Shown: positions 26,904 to 38,671, numbered from the stretch's first letter. The stretch: 64,000 nt of DNA from Aliihoeflea sp. 2WW (GCF_000497755.1 NZ_AYOD01000015.1:62001-126000); one strand, 5' to 3'. The notes: generated by a model from the sequence alone, not told the origin. Translations and numbers: made by a program.

Positions 26904-28496
26904 TTACTGAGGCTGCTCGTCGCTGTCCTCGGCGATCGGAGCCAAAGCGGCCCAGGCCCGCAAGGCTTCCTGGAAGACGCGGTCGCCCGGAATGCCCTTT
27001 TCCATCGTCATCAGCGCGCGGCGTCCCGAGCCGTAGGTGATCGGAATGTCGATCCAGCTCTGGCGGCGCAGCAGCGTGGTGTTCGCCTCGACCTCGGCGG
27101 AAGAGTCCGACAGGGCGACCAGGAAGAAACCGTCCGCGATCTTCGCCGGGATACCGATGAGCGGATTGCCGGCCGCCTGCTCCGTGTCCTTCATCGCGAC
27201 ACGCAGAACGTTGTCGATCGACCCGCCCGAAAAATCGTCGGATGTCAGGAAGATCATCTCGATGATGTGGCTGGCCGGAAGCGACTGGTCGCCATTGCGG
27301 CGGATCGTCATGCGAAGCTGCAGATCGCGCGCGGGGATGGTGACCTCGGCACGGATCGCCGCCTCGGGCGGCAGGTCGCCACCGGGCGATTCCTGCACCA
27401 GAGACCACAGGATCGTGCCCGATTCGGCCGATCCTTCCGCATTGGACGTGCGCTCCTCGTAGAAGATCGCGCGCTGGCCGACTGCCAGTTGCGGCTGGTC
27501 CTGATCCTGGTCCGTGCCCGCTTGAGGCCCGGACGTCGCGCCCTGCGCCTGGTCGGGCGGCGTCACGGCGGCGACGGACGTGCCCTCGCCGATCGTGGGC
27601 TCTTCGCCCGCAACGCCTTCATCGACTTCGGTGCCGTCGGGCATCAGCCGCTGCGTGAACTTTTCAGCCTCCGCCGCCGGCGTTTCCGCAGCGTCCGTCT
27701 CTTCGGTCGGCGCAGACGCGACATCCTCGCCTTCCGGCTCGGCCGTCGGCTCCGTGGCGACGTCCTGCGGCGCGGAGCCGAAGATGGAGGCGAAGTCGTC
27801 GCGATTGAGCCAGATGCCGTAGCCGGCGCCCGCAACCACGATCGCGACGAGAAGCGCGGCGATCAGGCCCGCACTGGCGCGGCGCTTCTTGCGGACCGGA
27901 ACCCGCGGAGCATAGAGCGGCTGCGTGCCGGCACCGTCGTCCTCGTATTCGTCCGGCCGTAGCGCCGCGCGATCGGCGTGCCCGTCGTCCAGAAAGACGT
28001 CGCGCTGGGCCTCGTCCTGCCACTGGGTGTCGTCCGCATAGGCGTCCGAATAGGGGCGCTCTGCGTAGTCGTCGTCATAGCCCGCAGGGCCGGCGGCATA
28101 GGCTGCGTCGCTGGCGGCCGGCTCGTCGTAGATTTCCTCCGCCGCGCGGGAGGGAACGGGCTGATAGGGCTCGACCTCGTCACCTGCCGGCTCGTCGCGA
28201 TATGCGGTGCGCGCTTCTTCCTGCTCTTCGCCGAAGAAATTCGAGAAGTCCTGCTCGAAATCGGGATCGGCGGCGGGCGGCGGCGGCGCGGCATATTCGT
28301 CCCGCACCTGCACGATCGCCGCTTCGAGCGACTGGCGCTGGCGATCGGCAACCGCCGGTGGCGGCGGCGGGTTGAGCGCGGCGAGCTTCGCCTCGATCGT
28401 CGCCCGCGCCTTGTCATAGACCTTCTCGCGCATCTGCGGAGAATTGTCTTTCAGGCCATCGATCGTCTTCTTCAGAACCGCTACGAAATCTGCCAT
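26904..28496 (-). CDS. Large single-pass membrane protein of unknown function, 530 aa
   Basis: No named family was recognised. The first 45 residues form a charged helical segment (MADFVAVLKKTIDGLKDNSPQ). Then comes a long acidic, tyrosine- and proline-rich region that looks disordered (about 46-200), a basic stop-transfer patch (RKKRR), one transmembrane helix (about 208-228), another acidic low-complexity linker, and a globular C-terminal domain of about 200 residues on the far side. The C-terminal domain contains GQRAIFYEERTSNAEGSAESG and many aliphatic strands. This layout suggests a cytoplasmic sensing or tethering tail joined to a periplasmic domain. It lies downstream of purA on the same strand, with 62 bp before the purA end. 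Confidence 0.8.
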   Translation of the reverse strand: MADFVAVLKKTIDGLKDNSPQMREKVYDKARATIEAKLAALNPPPPPAVADRQRQSLEAAIVQVRDEYAAPPPPAADPDFEQDFSNFFGEEQEEARTAYRDEPAGDEVEPYQPVPSRAAEEIYDEPAASDAAYAAGPAGYDDDYAERPYSDAYADDTQWQDEAQRDVFLDDGHADRAALRPDEYEDDGAGTQPLYAPRVPVRKKRRASAGLIAALLVAIVVAGAGYGIWLNRDDFASIFGSAPQDVATEPTAEPEGEDVASAPTEETDAAETPAAEAEKFTQRLMPDGTEVDEGVAGEEPTIGEGTSVAAVTPPDQAQGATSGPQAGTDQDQDQPQLAVGQRAIFYEERTSNAEGSAESGTILWSLVQESPGGDLPPEAAIRAEVTIPARDLQLRMTIRRNGDQSLPASHIIEMIFLTSDDFSGGSIDNVLRVAMKDTEQAAGNPLIGIPAKIADGFFLVALSDSSAEVEANTTLLRRQSWIDIPITYGSGRRALMTMEKGIPGDRVFQEALRAWAALAPIAEDSDEQPQ

Positions 28497-28558
28497 GCGA
28501 AACTATGCCTTATCTGGCTTCCGGTTCAGGAAGTCAGGGTCCCTATGTGAACCCGAAA

Positions 28559-29857
<1,299 letters not shown>

Positions 29858-30054
29858 GAAAACCCATCCTCATCAATGTCGGGACGCGCGGCCCCTCGCA
29901 AAAACGAGAGCCTCTATAGCGGGCAATCAAGGCATGCGCGACCCCTTCGCGTGCGAAAGCTTGGGCTCTGGGTCAATCATTATTTGTTTGCGGCCCGGTT
30001 TACCCTGCGATGGCCGATGAATAGACAGGGGGCCAACCGCCGACGAAGGCCGCA

Positions 30055-30951
30055 ATGGTTCGCACCGCCTATATTCTCCTCTTCCTTACGGCCCTGATGT
30101 GGGCGGGCAATGCCATCGCCGGCAAGCTCGCCATCGGCCACATCTCGCCGATGATGCTCACCTTCAGCCGCTGGGCCGTCGGCCTCATCGTCATCGGGCT
30201 CATCGGCTGGAAGCAGTTGAAGCGGGACTGGAAGGCGGCGCGCGGCAAGCTGGCGCTGCTCTTCATCCTCGGCGCATCGGGCTTCGCCTGGTTCAACGCG
30301 GCGCTCTACAGCGCCCTTCTCTACACGTCCGCGATCAATGTCTCGATCGAGCAGGCGGCCATGCCGATGGTCATCATGGCCGCGAATTTCCTGCTCTTCG
30401 CCATGCGCGTGACATGGGCGCAAATCGCCGGCTTCGTGCTCTCCATCGTCGGCGTGGCGATCGTCGCAAGCCATGGCGAACTCGCCCGCCTCGTCGAACT
30501 CGACGTCAACCGGGGCGACGCGCTGATGGTCGTCGCGGTGCTGCTCTACAGCTTCTACACGGTCGCGCTGCGCTTCAAGCCGGCGATTCACTGGCAGAGC
30601 ATCATGATCGTCATGGTGTTCGGCGCCATGGTCGCCTCGCTGCCCTTCGTCGCCTGGGAAGCGGCGACCGACCGGCTGGTGCTGCCGGACATGCGGGGCT
30701 GGGCGATCGTCGCCTATACGGCACTCTTTCCATCGCTCCTGTCGCAGATCTTCTTCATGCGCGGCGTCGAGCTCATCGGCGCCAACCGGGCTGGGCTGTT
30801 CATCAATCTGGTGCCGATCCTCGGCACCATTCTGTCGATCCTCATCCTCGGCGAAGCGTTCGAAGCCTTCCACGCCGTCGCCATGGTGCTCGTCATGGGC
30901 GGCATCGCGATGGCCGAGGTCAGCGGCCGGCGCGCGGCGGCGCGCATCTGA
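30055..30951 (+). CDS. DMT-superfamily (EamA) transporter
   Basis: The 298-residue protein is almost entirely hydrophobic, with about ten transmembrane helices arranged as two EamA repeats (first starting RTAYILLFLTALMWAGNAIAGKLA, second around GDALMVVAVLLYSFYTVALR). Members export amino acids or other metabolites or import nucleotide sugars; the substrate cannot be read from the sequence. It is divergent from purA and precedes the YqaE gene by 57 bp on the same strand. Confidence 0.87.
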   Translation: MVRTAYILLFLTALMWAGNAIAGKLAIGHISPMMLTFSRWAVGLIVIGLIGWKQLKRDWKAARGKLALLFILGASGFAWFNAALYSALLYTSAINVSIEQAAMPMVIMAANFLLFAMRVTWAQIAGFVLSIVGVAIVASHGELARLVELDVNRGDALMVVAVLLYSFYTVALRFKPAIHWQSIMIVMVFGAMVASLPFVAWEAATDRLVLPDMRGWAIVAYTALFPSLLSQIFFMRGVELIGANRAGLFINLVPILGTILSILILGEAFEAFHAVAMVLVMGGIAMAEVSGRRAAARI

Positions 30952-31008
30952 GGGAAACAAAGCACGGCTCGCGCGTTGAAGGGCACCATTCCCAACGCGT
31001 GAGAAAAA

Positions 31009-31167
31009 ATGGACGTCATCCGCATCATCGCCGCGATCCTGCTGCCGCCGCTCGGCGTCTTCCTGCAGGTCGGCTTCGGCCTTCACTTCTGGCTCAACAT
31101 CCTGCTGACGCTCCTGGGCTACATTCCCGGCATCATCCACGCCATCTGGGTCGTGCTGCGCAAATGA
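31009..31167 (+). CDS. YqaE/Pmp3 family small membrane protein
   Basis: A 52-residue protein starting MDVIRIIAAILLPPLGVFLQ, with two hydrophobic helices separated by a short polar turn and ending in RK. The pattern PPLGVFLQVG...LLTLLGYIPGIIHAIWV is the Pmp3/YqaE signature. Relatives in plants, yeast and bacteria are induced by salt or cold and help keep membrane potential. Its TGA overlaps the ATG of the next gene (ATGA at 31164-31167), so translation of the two is coupled. Confidence 0.92.
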   Translation: MDVIRIIAAILLPPLGVFLQVGFGLHFWLNILLTLLGYIPGIIHAIWVVLRK

Positions 31168-31550
31168 TCGCGACCGCCGCGCCCAGGATCGACCGGCCTG
31201 CTCCCGACTTCGTCAAGGAACTGGACGAGGTGCGGCGGCTGGCGAAGCTGCTCGACACGCGCTGGAAAATTCCCGGCATCGGCGTGCGCTTCGGCATCGA
31301 TCCGGTTCTCGGCCTCATTCCCGGCGCGGGCGACCTCGTCGCGGGCGCCATCTCCACCTATGTCATCGTCAAGGCGCATCGGCTCGGCGTGCCGAAATCG
31401 ATGCTGGTGAAGATGGCCGGCAATGTCGCGGTCGACACGGTCGTCGGCTCCGTGCCGATCCTCGGCTCGGTCTTCGACCTCTTCTACAAGGCATCGACGC
31501 GAAATCTGCGCCTTCTCCAGACCCATCTGGAAGACCGCGACAAGATATGA
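31164..31550 (+). CDS. DUF4112 domain-containing membrane protein
   Basis: The start is the ATG inside the ATGA overlap, giving 128 residues. The family core VRFGIDPVLGLIPGAGDLVAG is followed by a hydrophobic hairpin (AISTYVIVKA) and then NVAVDTVVGSVPILGSVFDLFYKASTRN. DUF4112 proteins are small bacterial and fungal membrane proteins without known function. Translational coupling to the YqaE protein suggests that the two act together at the membrane. A strong terminator follows immediately. Confidence 0.88.
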   Translation: MIATAAPRIDRPAPDFVKELDEVRRLAKLLDTRWKIPGIGVRFGIDPVLGLIPGAGDLVAGAISTYVIVKAHRLGVPKSMLVKMAGNVAVDTVVGSVPILGSVFDLFYKASTRNLRLLQTHLEDRDKI

Positions 31551-31552
31551 AA

Positions 31553-31578
31553 AAGGCGCGGGATCGCTCCCGCGCCTT
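31553..31578. terminator. Terminator between the DUF4112 gene and serA
   Basis: AAGGCGCGGGA and TCCCGCGCCTT form a perfect 11-bp stem with a four-base loop. It lies between convergent genes and can serve both, though the T-runs are short and interrupted. Confidence 0.85.
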
Positions 31579-31599
31579 GTCCTTCAGTCCGGTATCAAA

Positions 31600-33198
31600 T
31601 CAGCCCGCGACGTCGAAATGCAGCGGCTTGGCCGATTCGATCGACGGGTGCGCGCGCACCTCTTCGAGCACCTTTTCAGGGAACGGCGCATCGAGATAGA
31701 GCAGCGCGATGGCATCGCCGCCGGGTCGATTGCGACCGAGCTGGAAGTTGGCGATGTTGACGCCGTTCTTGCCGCAGACCGTGCCGAGCAGACCGATGAT
31801 GCCGGGCGCATCGGCATTGGTGGTGTAGAGCATGTGCTCGCCCACTTCCGCGTCCAGATTGATGCCCTTGATCTGGATGAAGCGCGGTTTGCCGTCCGAG
31901 AAGCAGGTGCCGGCGATCGAGCGCGTCTTGGTCTTGGTCTTGACGTTGAGGCGGATATAGCCGTCGAAGACGCCCGACTTGTCGCGGCGAACCTCGGAGA
32001 GGACGACGCCTCGCTCCTTGGCCATGATCGGCGCGGAGACCATGTTGACGTCGGCGACCTGCGGGCGGATCAGCCCGGCCAGCGCAGCCGAGACCAGCGC
32101 CCGCGTGTTCATCGATGCCGTATTGCCGTCGAACAGGATCTCGACCTCCTGGATCGGCTCTTCGGTCACCTGCCCCACGAACGCGCCCAGGACCTCGGCG
32201 AGCTTGATGAAGGGCTTCAAGCGCGGCGCTTCCTCGGCCGTGATCGACGGCATGTTGATGGCGTTCGAAACCGCGCCCTTGACGAGATAGTCCGCCATCT
32301 GCTCGGCGACCTGCAGCGCGACGTTCTCCTGCGCCTCCGAGGTCGAGGCACCCAGATGCGGCGTTGCGACGACGTTTTCCATGCCGAAGAGCGGGCTGTC
32401 GGTCGCCGGTTCCACTTCGAACACGTCGATGCCCGCGCCGGCGACCTTGCCGGACTTCAGCGCCTCGATCAGGTCGGCCTCGACGATCAGGCCGCCGCGC
32501 GCGCAGTTGATGATGCGCACGCCGTCCTTCATCCTGGCGAGCGCCTCCTTGTTGATGATGCCCCGCGTCTTGTCGGTCATCGGCGTATGCAGCGTGATGA
32601 AGTCGGAGCGGGCGAAGATTTCGTCGAGCTCGACCTTCTCCACGCCGAGTTCCTGAGCCCGGCCTTCCGACAGGAACGGGTCGAAGGCGATGACGTGCAT
32701 CTTGAGCCCGACGCCGCGCATGGCGACGATGGAGCCGATATTGCCGCAGCCGATGACGCCCAGCGTCTTGCCGGTGATCTCGACGCCCATGAAGCGGTTC
32801 TTCTCCCACTTGCCGGCATGGGTCGAGGCGTTCGCTTCGGGAAGCTGACGGGCGACGGCGAACATCAGCGCGATGGCGTGTTCGGCGGTCGTGATCGAAT
32901 TGCCGAAGGGCGTGTTCATCACGATGATGCCGCGCCGCGAGGCGGCCGGGATGTCGACATTGTCGACGCCGATGCCGGCGCGCCCGACGACCTTCAAATT
33001 GGTCGCGGCCGCGATCAGCTTCTCGGTGACCTTGGTGGCCGAGCGGATGGCAAGGCCGTCATATTGGCCGATGACTTCGAGCAGCTTTTCCTTGTCCTTG
33101 CCGAGATCGGGCAGATAGTCGACCTCGACGCCGCGATCCTTGAATATCTGGACGGCGGTGGGCGACAGCTTGTCGGATACGAGTACGCGGGGCGCCAT
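31600..33198 (-). CDS. serA: D-3-phosphoglycerate dehydrogenase
   Basis: Started at the ATG at 33198 (MAPRVLVSDKLSPTAV), the enzyme has 532 residues, the long type with three domains: substrate and NAD-binding domains, an intervening (ASB) domain and a C-terminal ACT domain (about 455-532). The nucleotide motif is GVIGCGNIGS; the catalytic arginine lies in NCARGGLIVEADL and the histidine in ATPHLGASTSEAQ. It makes phosphohydroxypyruvate, the first step to serine, and the ACT domain suggests serine feedback control. It follows serC in an operon. The longer open frame to 34152 is a shadow across serC. Confidence 0.96.
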   Translation of the reverse strand: MAPRVLVSDKLSPTAVQIFKDRGVEVDYLPDLGKDKEKLLEVIGQYDGLAIRSATKVTEKLIAAATNLKVVGRAGIGVDNVDIPAASRRGIIVMNTPFGNSITTAEHAIALMFAVARQLPEANASTHAGKWEKNRFMGVEITGKTLGVIGCGNIGSIVAMRGVGLKMHVIAFDPFLSEGRAQELGVEKVELDEIFARSDFITLHTPMTDKTRGIINKEALARMKDGVRIINCARGGLIVEADLIEALKSGKVAGAGIDVFEVEPATDSPLFGMENVVATPHLGASTSEAQENVALQVAEQMADYLVKGAVSNAINMPSITAEEAPRLKPFIKLAEVLGAFVGQVTEEPIQEVEILFDGNTASMNTRALVSAALAGLIRPQVADVNMVSAPIMAKERGVVLSEVRRDKSGVFDGYIRLNVKTKTKTRSIAGTCFSDGKPRFIQIKGINLDAEVGEHMLYTTNADAPGIIGLLGTVCGKNGVNIANFQLGRNRPGGDAIALLYLDAPFPEKVLEEVRAHPSIESAKPLHFDVAG

Positions 33199-33266
33199 GG
33201 CTGGCCTCCTTGAAACGATGCGAGATGGGGAAAGCGGAAGCCGCCTGGCGGCTTCCGGGAAAGATG

Positions 33267-34469
33267 TCAGGCAGCCGCCTTGAGCGCGGCCTTCTGCGTG
33301 GCGAACGCCCAGTCGAGCCAGGGCGTCAGCGCCTCGAGATCGGCCGTCTCGACGGTCGCGCCGGCCCAGATGCGCAGGCCTGCGGGTGCATCGCGATAGG
33401 CGCCGATGTCGAAGGCGACGCCTTCCTTGTCGAGCGCGGAGACCATCGCCTTGGCGAAAGCCTGCTGCGCATCGTCGGAGAGCGCGGTGAACTCGGGATC
33501 GGCGATCGACAGGCAGACCGACGTGTTCGAGCGTGTCCCGGGCACGACCGCCAGATGCCCCGCCCAGGTCGAACCGGCGACGAAATCGTCGAGCACCTTG
33601 AAATTGGCGTCGGCGCGGGCGACCAGCCCGTCGAGCCCGCCGACCGACTTCGCCCATTGGAGCGCATCGATATAGTCCTCGACGCACAGCATCGACGGCG
33701 TGTTGATCGTCTCGCCCTTGAAGATGCCCTCGATCAGCTTGCCGCCCGAAGTCAGGCGGAAGATCTTCGGCAGCGGCCAGGCGGGCTTGTAGCTTTCCAG
33801 CCGTTCGACAGCGCGGGGCGACAGGATCAGCATGCCGTGCGCCGCCTCGCCGCCGAGCACCTTCTGCCAGGAGAAGGTGACGACATCGAGCTTGTCGAAA
33901 TCGAGCCTTTGAGCAAAGGCGGCCGATGTCGCGTCGCAGATCGTCAGGCCCTTGCGGTCGGCCGGAATGAAATCGCCGTTCGGCACGCGCACGCCCGAGG
34001 TCGTGCCGTTCCAGGTGAAGACCACGTCGCGGTCGAAATCGATCTGCGAAAGGTCGGGCAACTCGCCATAGGGCGCCTCGATCTTGCGCGCATCGTCGAG
34101 CCTGAGCTGCTTCAGGACATCCGTGACCCAGCCCGAGCCGAACGATTCCCACGCGACCATGTCGACGCCGCGCTCGCCGAGCAGCGACCAGAGCGCCATC
34201 TCGACGGCACCGGTGTCGGAGGCCGGCACGATGCCGATGCGGTAGTCTGCCGGCACCTGAAGGACTTCGCGAGTGAGGTCGATCGCCTGTTGCAGCTTCG
34301 TCTTGCCGATCTTGGCGCGATGCGAGCGGCCGAGCGGGGCGTCGGCGAGCGCATCCAGCGACCAGCCGGGACGCTTCGAGCAGGGACCTGAAGAGAAATT
34401 GGGGTTTGCCGGGCGCACTTCCGGCTTGGACGCCGCACGGATTGCGGGCGTGGAATTGGTCGTCGTCAT
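33267..34469 (-). CDS. serC: Phosphoserine aminotransferase
   Basis: The ATG at 34469 gives 400 residues ([20 protein letters not shown]). The PLP-binding lysine lies in [18 protein letters not shown] and the N-terminal signature is [19 protein letters not shown]. This is the alphaproteobacterial/archaeal class of SerC, distinct from E. coli SerC. It transaminates phosphohydroxypyruvate with glutamate. It is the first gene of a serC-serA operon with a 68-bp gap, behind a structured leader that resembles the serC RNA motif. Confidence 0.95.
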   Translation of the reverse strand: MTTTNSTPAIRAASKPEVRPANPNFSSGPCSKRPGWSLDALADAPLGRSHRAKIGKTKLQQAIDLTREVLQVPADYRIGIVPASDTGAVEMALWSLLGERGVDMVAWESFGSGWVTDVLKQLRLDDARKIEAPYGELPDLSQIDFDRDVVFTWNGTTSGVRVPNGDFIPADRKGLTICDATSAAFAQRLDFDKLDVVTFSWQKVLGGEAAHGMLILSPRAVERLESYKPAWPLPKIFRLTSGGKLIEGIFKGETINTPSMLCVEDYIDALQWAKSVGGLDGLVARADANFKVLDDFVAGSTWAGHLAVVPGTRSNTSVCLSIADPEFTALSDDAQQAFAKAMVSALDKEGVAFDIGAYRDAPAGLRIWAGATVETADLEALTPWLDWAFATQKAALKAAA

Positions 34470-34520
34470 GGTTCTATCCTTCCAGATAGCTGGCCCCTCG
34501 TTGGGGAGGGGTGGCCCACT
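34470..34520 (-). ncRNA. serC leader RNA motif (candidate)
   Basis: On the minus strand, two hairpins lie directly before the serC start. The first is CCCCTC/GAGGGG (pairing 34494-34499 with 34506-34511) around CCCAAC. The second is CTATCT/GGATAG (34474-34479 with 34484-34489) around GGAA, and its purines are the ribosome site. Corbino and colleagues described a conserved serC motif in front of serC-serA in alphaproteobacteria; the position and shape agree. The ligand, if any, is unknown. Confidence 0.65.
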
Positions 34521-34592
34521 GACGGCGATATTCTTTCCCTCATGCGGCGTCAAGAGGATTGTTGGCGTCGCTTTTGGAGCACGAGAAACGAA

Positions 34593-34617
34593 AAGGGCGA
34601 GCCGAAGCCCGCCCTTT
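34593..34617 (-). terminator. Terminator after the outer-membrane protein gene
   Basis: AAGGGCG and CGCCCTT pair, with an extra inner GC/GC step and an A/C mismatch, around CGAA. T residues follow on the minus strand (AAAA just before on the plus strand), ending the upstream porin-like gene. Confidence 0.75.
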
Positions 34618-34637
34618 GGAAGCCGGTGAAGTGTCGT

Positions 34638-35330
34638 CTACCAGAGATCGTAGCGCAGGCCGACCTTGATCTGGTGATAGTCGATCCCGCGATCGATCGT
34701 CAGTGTATCGGTGTTCAGATACTCGGCGCGCGGGGAATCCACGTACTGGTAGCCGAAGTCCAGCGAGACGTTGTCGGCCACCTGATAGTTGATGCCTGCG
34801 TTGAGGGCATAGGCGAAATTGGTCTGGTTTTCCTGGAACGCGAACATCGACGTGCCACCGACACTGTAGTCGTAGCCCTGGCGGGTGTGCATCAGGCCGG
34901 CGCCCGCACCGATATAGGGTGTGAACCCGGAAACGGTGCCGAGGTCGAGATAGGCGTTTGCCATTCCGTACCAGGCGTCATGCTTGGCATCGAAGCGCTC
35001 GCCGCCGCCCGCGACGGAAAAGCGGTCGCTTGCGAGCAGCCCCGCACTGATATCGCCGCGCAGGATGTCGTTGAAATGGTAGCCGATGCCAACCGAGCCG
35101 CCGAACCGGTTATTGCGCGTGTCCTCTCCGAGAACGGTGAACTCATAGAGCGGATCGCTGACCACATAGGTGACGTCGCCGCGCAGATACCAGCCCGACC
35201 CGACCTCGACCGGGACATATTCCGGCGCCTGTTCGATGAAGATCGGCGGATCGTAGTCGGCCGCCAGAGACGGGCCGGCGAGCGCCGCAAGCAACGCCGC
35301 GGAGGCGGCAAGGCGCAGAATCGTTGGCAT
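34638..35330 (-). CDS. Outer membrane beta-barrel protein, Omp25/31-like (first copy)
   Basis: The ATG at 35330 gives 230 residues with a signal peptide (MPTILRLAASAALLAALAGPSLAA). The mature chain has alternating hydrophobic strands, the family start GSGWYLRGDVTYV and a C-terminal barrel strand ending KVGLRYDLW with a terminal aromatic residue. This is the eight-stranded barrel class common in rhizobia and Brucella (Omp25/Omp31, RopB-like). It shares the WYLRG start and the strand GFTPYIGAGAG with the next gene upstream, a tandem paralogue. Such proteins stabilise the outer membrane rather than being general porins. Confidence 0.88.
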   Translation of the reverse strand: MPTILRLAASAALLAALAGPSLAADYDPPIFIEQAPEYVPVEVGSGWYLRGDVTYVVSDPLYEFTVLGEDTRNNRFGGSVGIGYHFNDILRGDISAGLLASDRFSVAGGGERFDAKHDAWYGMANAYLDLGTVSGFTPYIGAGAGLMHTRQGYDYSVGGTSMFAFQENQTNFAYALNAGINYQVADNVSLDFGYQYVDSPRAEYLNTDTLTIDRGIDYHQIKVGLRYDLW

Positions 35331-35446
35331 CAGCGTGAACTCCCAATGACGGCGGCTAACAGTGCCGAACCCCTGATGCGAACGATCATTAACCATGCCG
35401 GTTAATTCGCGGTTAAGCATAAACCGGAGCGTGTGCCGTCAACGAA

Positions 35447-35473
35447 AAAGGCCCGGCGCATGGCCGGGCCTTT
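35447..35473 (-). terminator. Terminator after the second outer-membrane protein gene
   Basis: AAAGGCCCGGC and GCCGGGCCTTT form a perfect 11-bp stem around a five-base loop. On the minus strand the stem runs out into TTTT, so it ends transcription of the gene at 35494-36297. Confidence 0.9.
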
Positions 35474-35493
35474 CCGTGTCGCACGAAGGCGGG

Positions 35494-36297
35494 TCAGTTG
35501 AACTTGTAGCGGAAGCCGAGCTTCAGGTCGTGCGAATGAAGATCCTTGAAGGTGAAGCCGTCATTCTCACGCGTTGCCGTCGGATCAGGATCGTAGTTGC
35601 GCGCGGTGCCGGTCTTGCCGTCACCCAGATGCGTGTAGCTGTAGCCGAAGTCGAGCGTAAGCTGGTCGGTGACTGCATAGCCGAGGCCGGCATGGAGCGC
35701 CCAGGCCAGTTCCCACTGCGAGTTCGACGGCGCGAATCCGCCTCCACCCTGGATGACATTGGTGTCGTTGAAGTGCGAGATGGTGTTGCGCGAGGCACCG
35801 ATGCCCGCTCCGACATAAGGCGAGACACCGCCGAAATTGCCAAGATCCGCGTAGGCGTTCGCCAGCAGAAGAATTTCGGATTTCTGCGCGGTGTAGTCGT
35901 TGCTGGAGAAGACGTCGCCCGTGGCATCTTCAGTGAAGATGTCGAGCGCGCTGAACGAAGCCTTGCCGCGATACTCGGCCGTAGCGTCTGCGCGCAGCCA
36001 GTCGTTGAAGGCATAGCCGAAACCGCCGCCGAAGATCGGTGCCGAACCGAAACCGCCCTCGTCGAGCCAGGATTGCGTGAAGCCGGGGCTGTTGGTTCCA
36101 AAGTAGCGATAGTCCAGCCCGTCATAGCGCTGGTTGCTCATGCCGACATGGCCGCGCAGATACCAGCCGCCGAACTGCGGCACGGGAACGGGCGCTTCAT
36201 AGACCGGCGGAACGTAGATGTCTGCAGCGATCGACGGGACGACCGGCAAAGCGAGAACTGCACCGGCCGTCAAGGCCGCGACAATGCTGAGTTTCAT
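35494..36297 (-). CDS. Outer membrane beta-barrel protein, Omp25/31-like (second copy)
   Basis: The ATG at 36297 is 9 bases after GAGG and gives 267 residues; a GTG five codons earlier is less likely. A signal peptide (MKLSIVAALTAGAVLALPVVPS) is followed by a barrel starting GGWYLRGHVGMSN and ending LGFRYKFN with the C-terminal aromatic residue. It shares strand motifs with its neighbour (SPYVGAGIGASRN versus TPYIGAGAGLMHT) but carries longer loops. Each copy has its own terminator, so they are separately expressed. It is a tandem duplication that has since diverged. Confidence 0.88.
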   Translation of the reverse strand: MKLSIVAALTAGAVLALPVVPSIAADIYVPPVYEAPVPVPQFGGWYLRGHVGMSNQRYDGLDYRYFGTNSPGFTQSWLDEGGFGSAPIFGGGFGYAFNDWLRADATAEYRGKASFSALDIFTEDATGDVFSSNDYTAQKSEILLLANAYADLGNFGGVSPYVGAGIGASRNTISHFNDTNVIQGGGGFAPSNSQWELAWALHAGLGYAVTDQLTLDFGYSYTHLGDGKTGTARNYDPDPTATRENDGFTFKDLHSHDLKLGFRYKFN

Positions 36298-36446
36298 GAT
36301 CTTCATCCTCACAGACGCCGGGCTCGTCTGATTACCCCCGGGAATTGCACCTGGAGGAAGATCGCTCAGAAAGGTTAAATGGCGCTTAACCCTAATTCTT
36401 TACCTTAATCGACAGTTACTTTTGCTTGGCGGGGCCCGAAACGAAC

Positions 36447-36473
36447 AAGGCCTCCCCTGTGCAGGGAGGCCTT
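36447..36473 (-). terminator. Terminator after glmM
   Basis: AAGGCCTCCC and GGGAGGCCTT form a 10-bp perfect stem around a seven-base loop, located 23 bases after the glmM stop. T residues after the stem on the minus strand are few (TTG), so the strength is uncertain. Confidence 0.8.
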
Positions 36474-36495
36474 CGGGTTCGGACGGGCGCGGGAA

Positions 36496-37848
<1,353 letters not shown>

Positions 37849-37996
37849 CCGTTTCGTCCTGCTGTCTGGTATGGCCAACTCTTGCCATGGCTGAGCTGCG
37901 AAGGAGCATCAATATTTGTAACGGTGCTATAGACGCCAAAATACATGCGCGACAAGTTTGATCCCGATTGCTGAACAATTCTTCAAACGCGAAAGG

Positions 37997-38671
37997 TCAG
38001 ACCGCGCGATCATCGATCTCGCCCATGGGCTTCGCCCGCGTCGACATGCGCTTGATGTGCGGATAGAGATCGCGCGAAAAGACGCCGTAGACACGCCGCA
38101 GCTCGGCGATGGGGTCGTGATGGTGATCGACCCGCACGTCCCATAGCGGATATTCCTCCGTATCGACCACATAGACGGTGGACGACAGTTCTTCCTTGCG
38201 GTCGCCACCATGCGCGTCGCCAGCGGCGATCGCTTCCACGAGGCGTCCGGCAAGCGGCAGGTCGGCATGCGCCTCGAACGCGTCGCGGATCGCCGCGATG
38301 ACCTGAGGCCCCTCCAGCCGATTGCCCTGAACGGTGAGGTTTGGAAAGACGGCGTGGCCGCGCCAGTCGATGCACTTGCTGCCGGTCCAAACCGCCCCGT
38401 GTCCCGTCGAATCCATCACCGCGAATTGCCGGTTCTCGATTTCCGGATCGTCTTTCTTCAGGATATCCAGAACCTCGTCGGACGAATGACCCGCGCGCAG
38501 CAATTCGATCCCGTCGATCCCCAGATAGGGATTGACCAGCGCCTGCGTGGCGACCGCGCCCTTGCCCGGCCAGGCATAGGTCAGCAGCTTGCCGACCGCC
38601 GGCATGGCCGTGACGGCGCCGATGCCGAACTGGCCGGTGCGCGGGCAGCGTGCGGTGAGCGAGAAGGTCAT
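37997..38671 (-). CDS. DUF1028 domain-containing protein
   Basis: The ATG at 38671 overlaps the stop of rppH (38668-38671) and gives 224 residues. The start [28 protein letters not shown] is typical of DUF1028, a family with an Ntn-hydrolase-like fold and no firm function. The N-terminal Thr/Ser and the conserved G-rich turns are present. The overlap with the RNA pyrophosphohydrolase gene implies translational coupling. Hydrolase activity is plausible but unproven. Confidence 0.87.
   Translation of the reverse strand: MTFSLTARCPRTGQFGIGAVTAMPAVGKLLTYAWPGKGAVATQALVNPYLGIDGIELLRAGHSSDEVLDILKKDDPEIENRQFAVMDSTGHGAVWTGSKCIDWRGHAVFPNLTVQGNRLEGPQVIAAIRDAFEAHADLPLAGRLVEAIAAGDAHGGDRKEELSSTVYVVDTEEYPLWDVRVDHHHDPIAELRRVYGVFSRDLYPHIKRMSTRAKPMGEIDDRAV

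Noticed and set aside
31423-33213. 596-residue open frame on the plus strand
   Set aside because: Antisense to serA, which has all its catalytic motifs and normal length.
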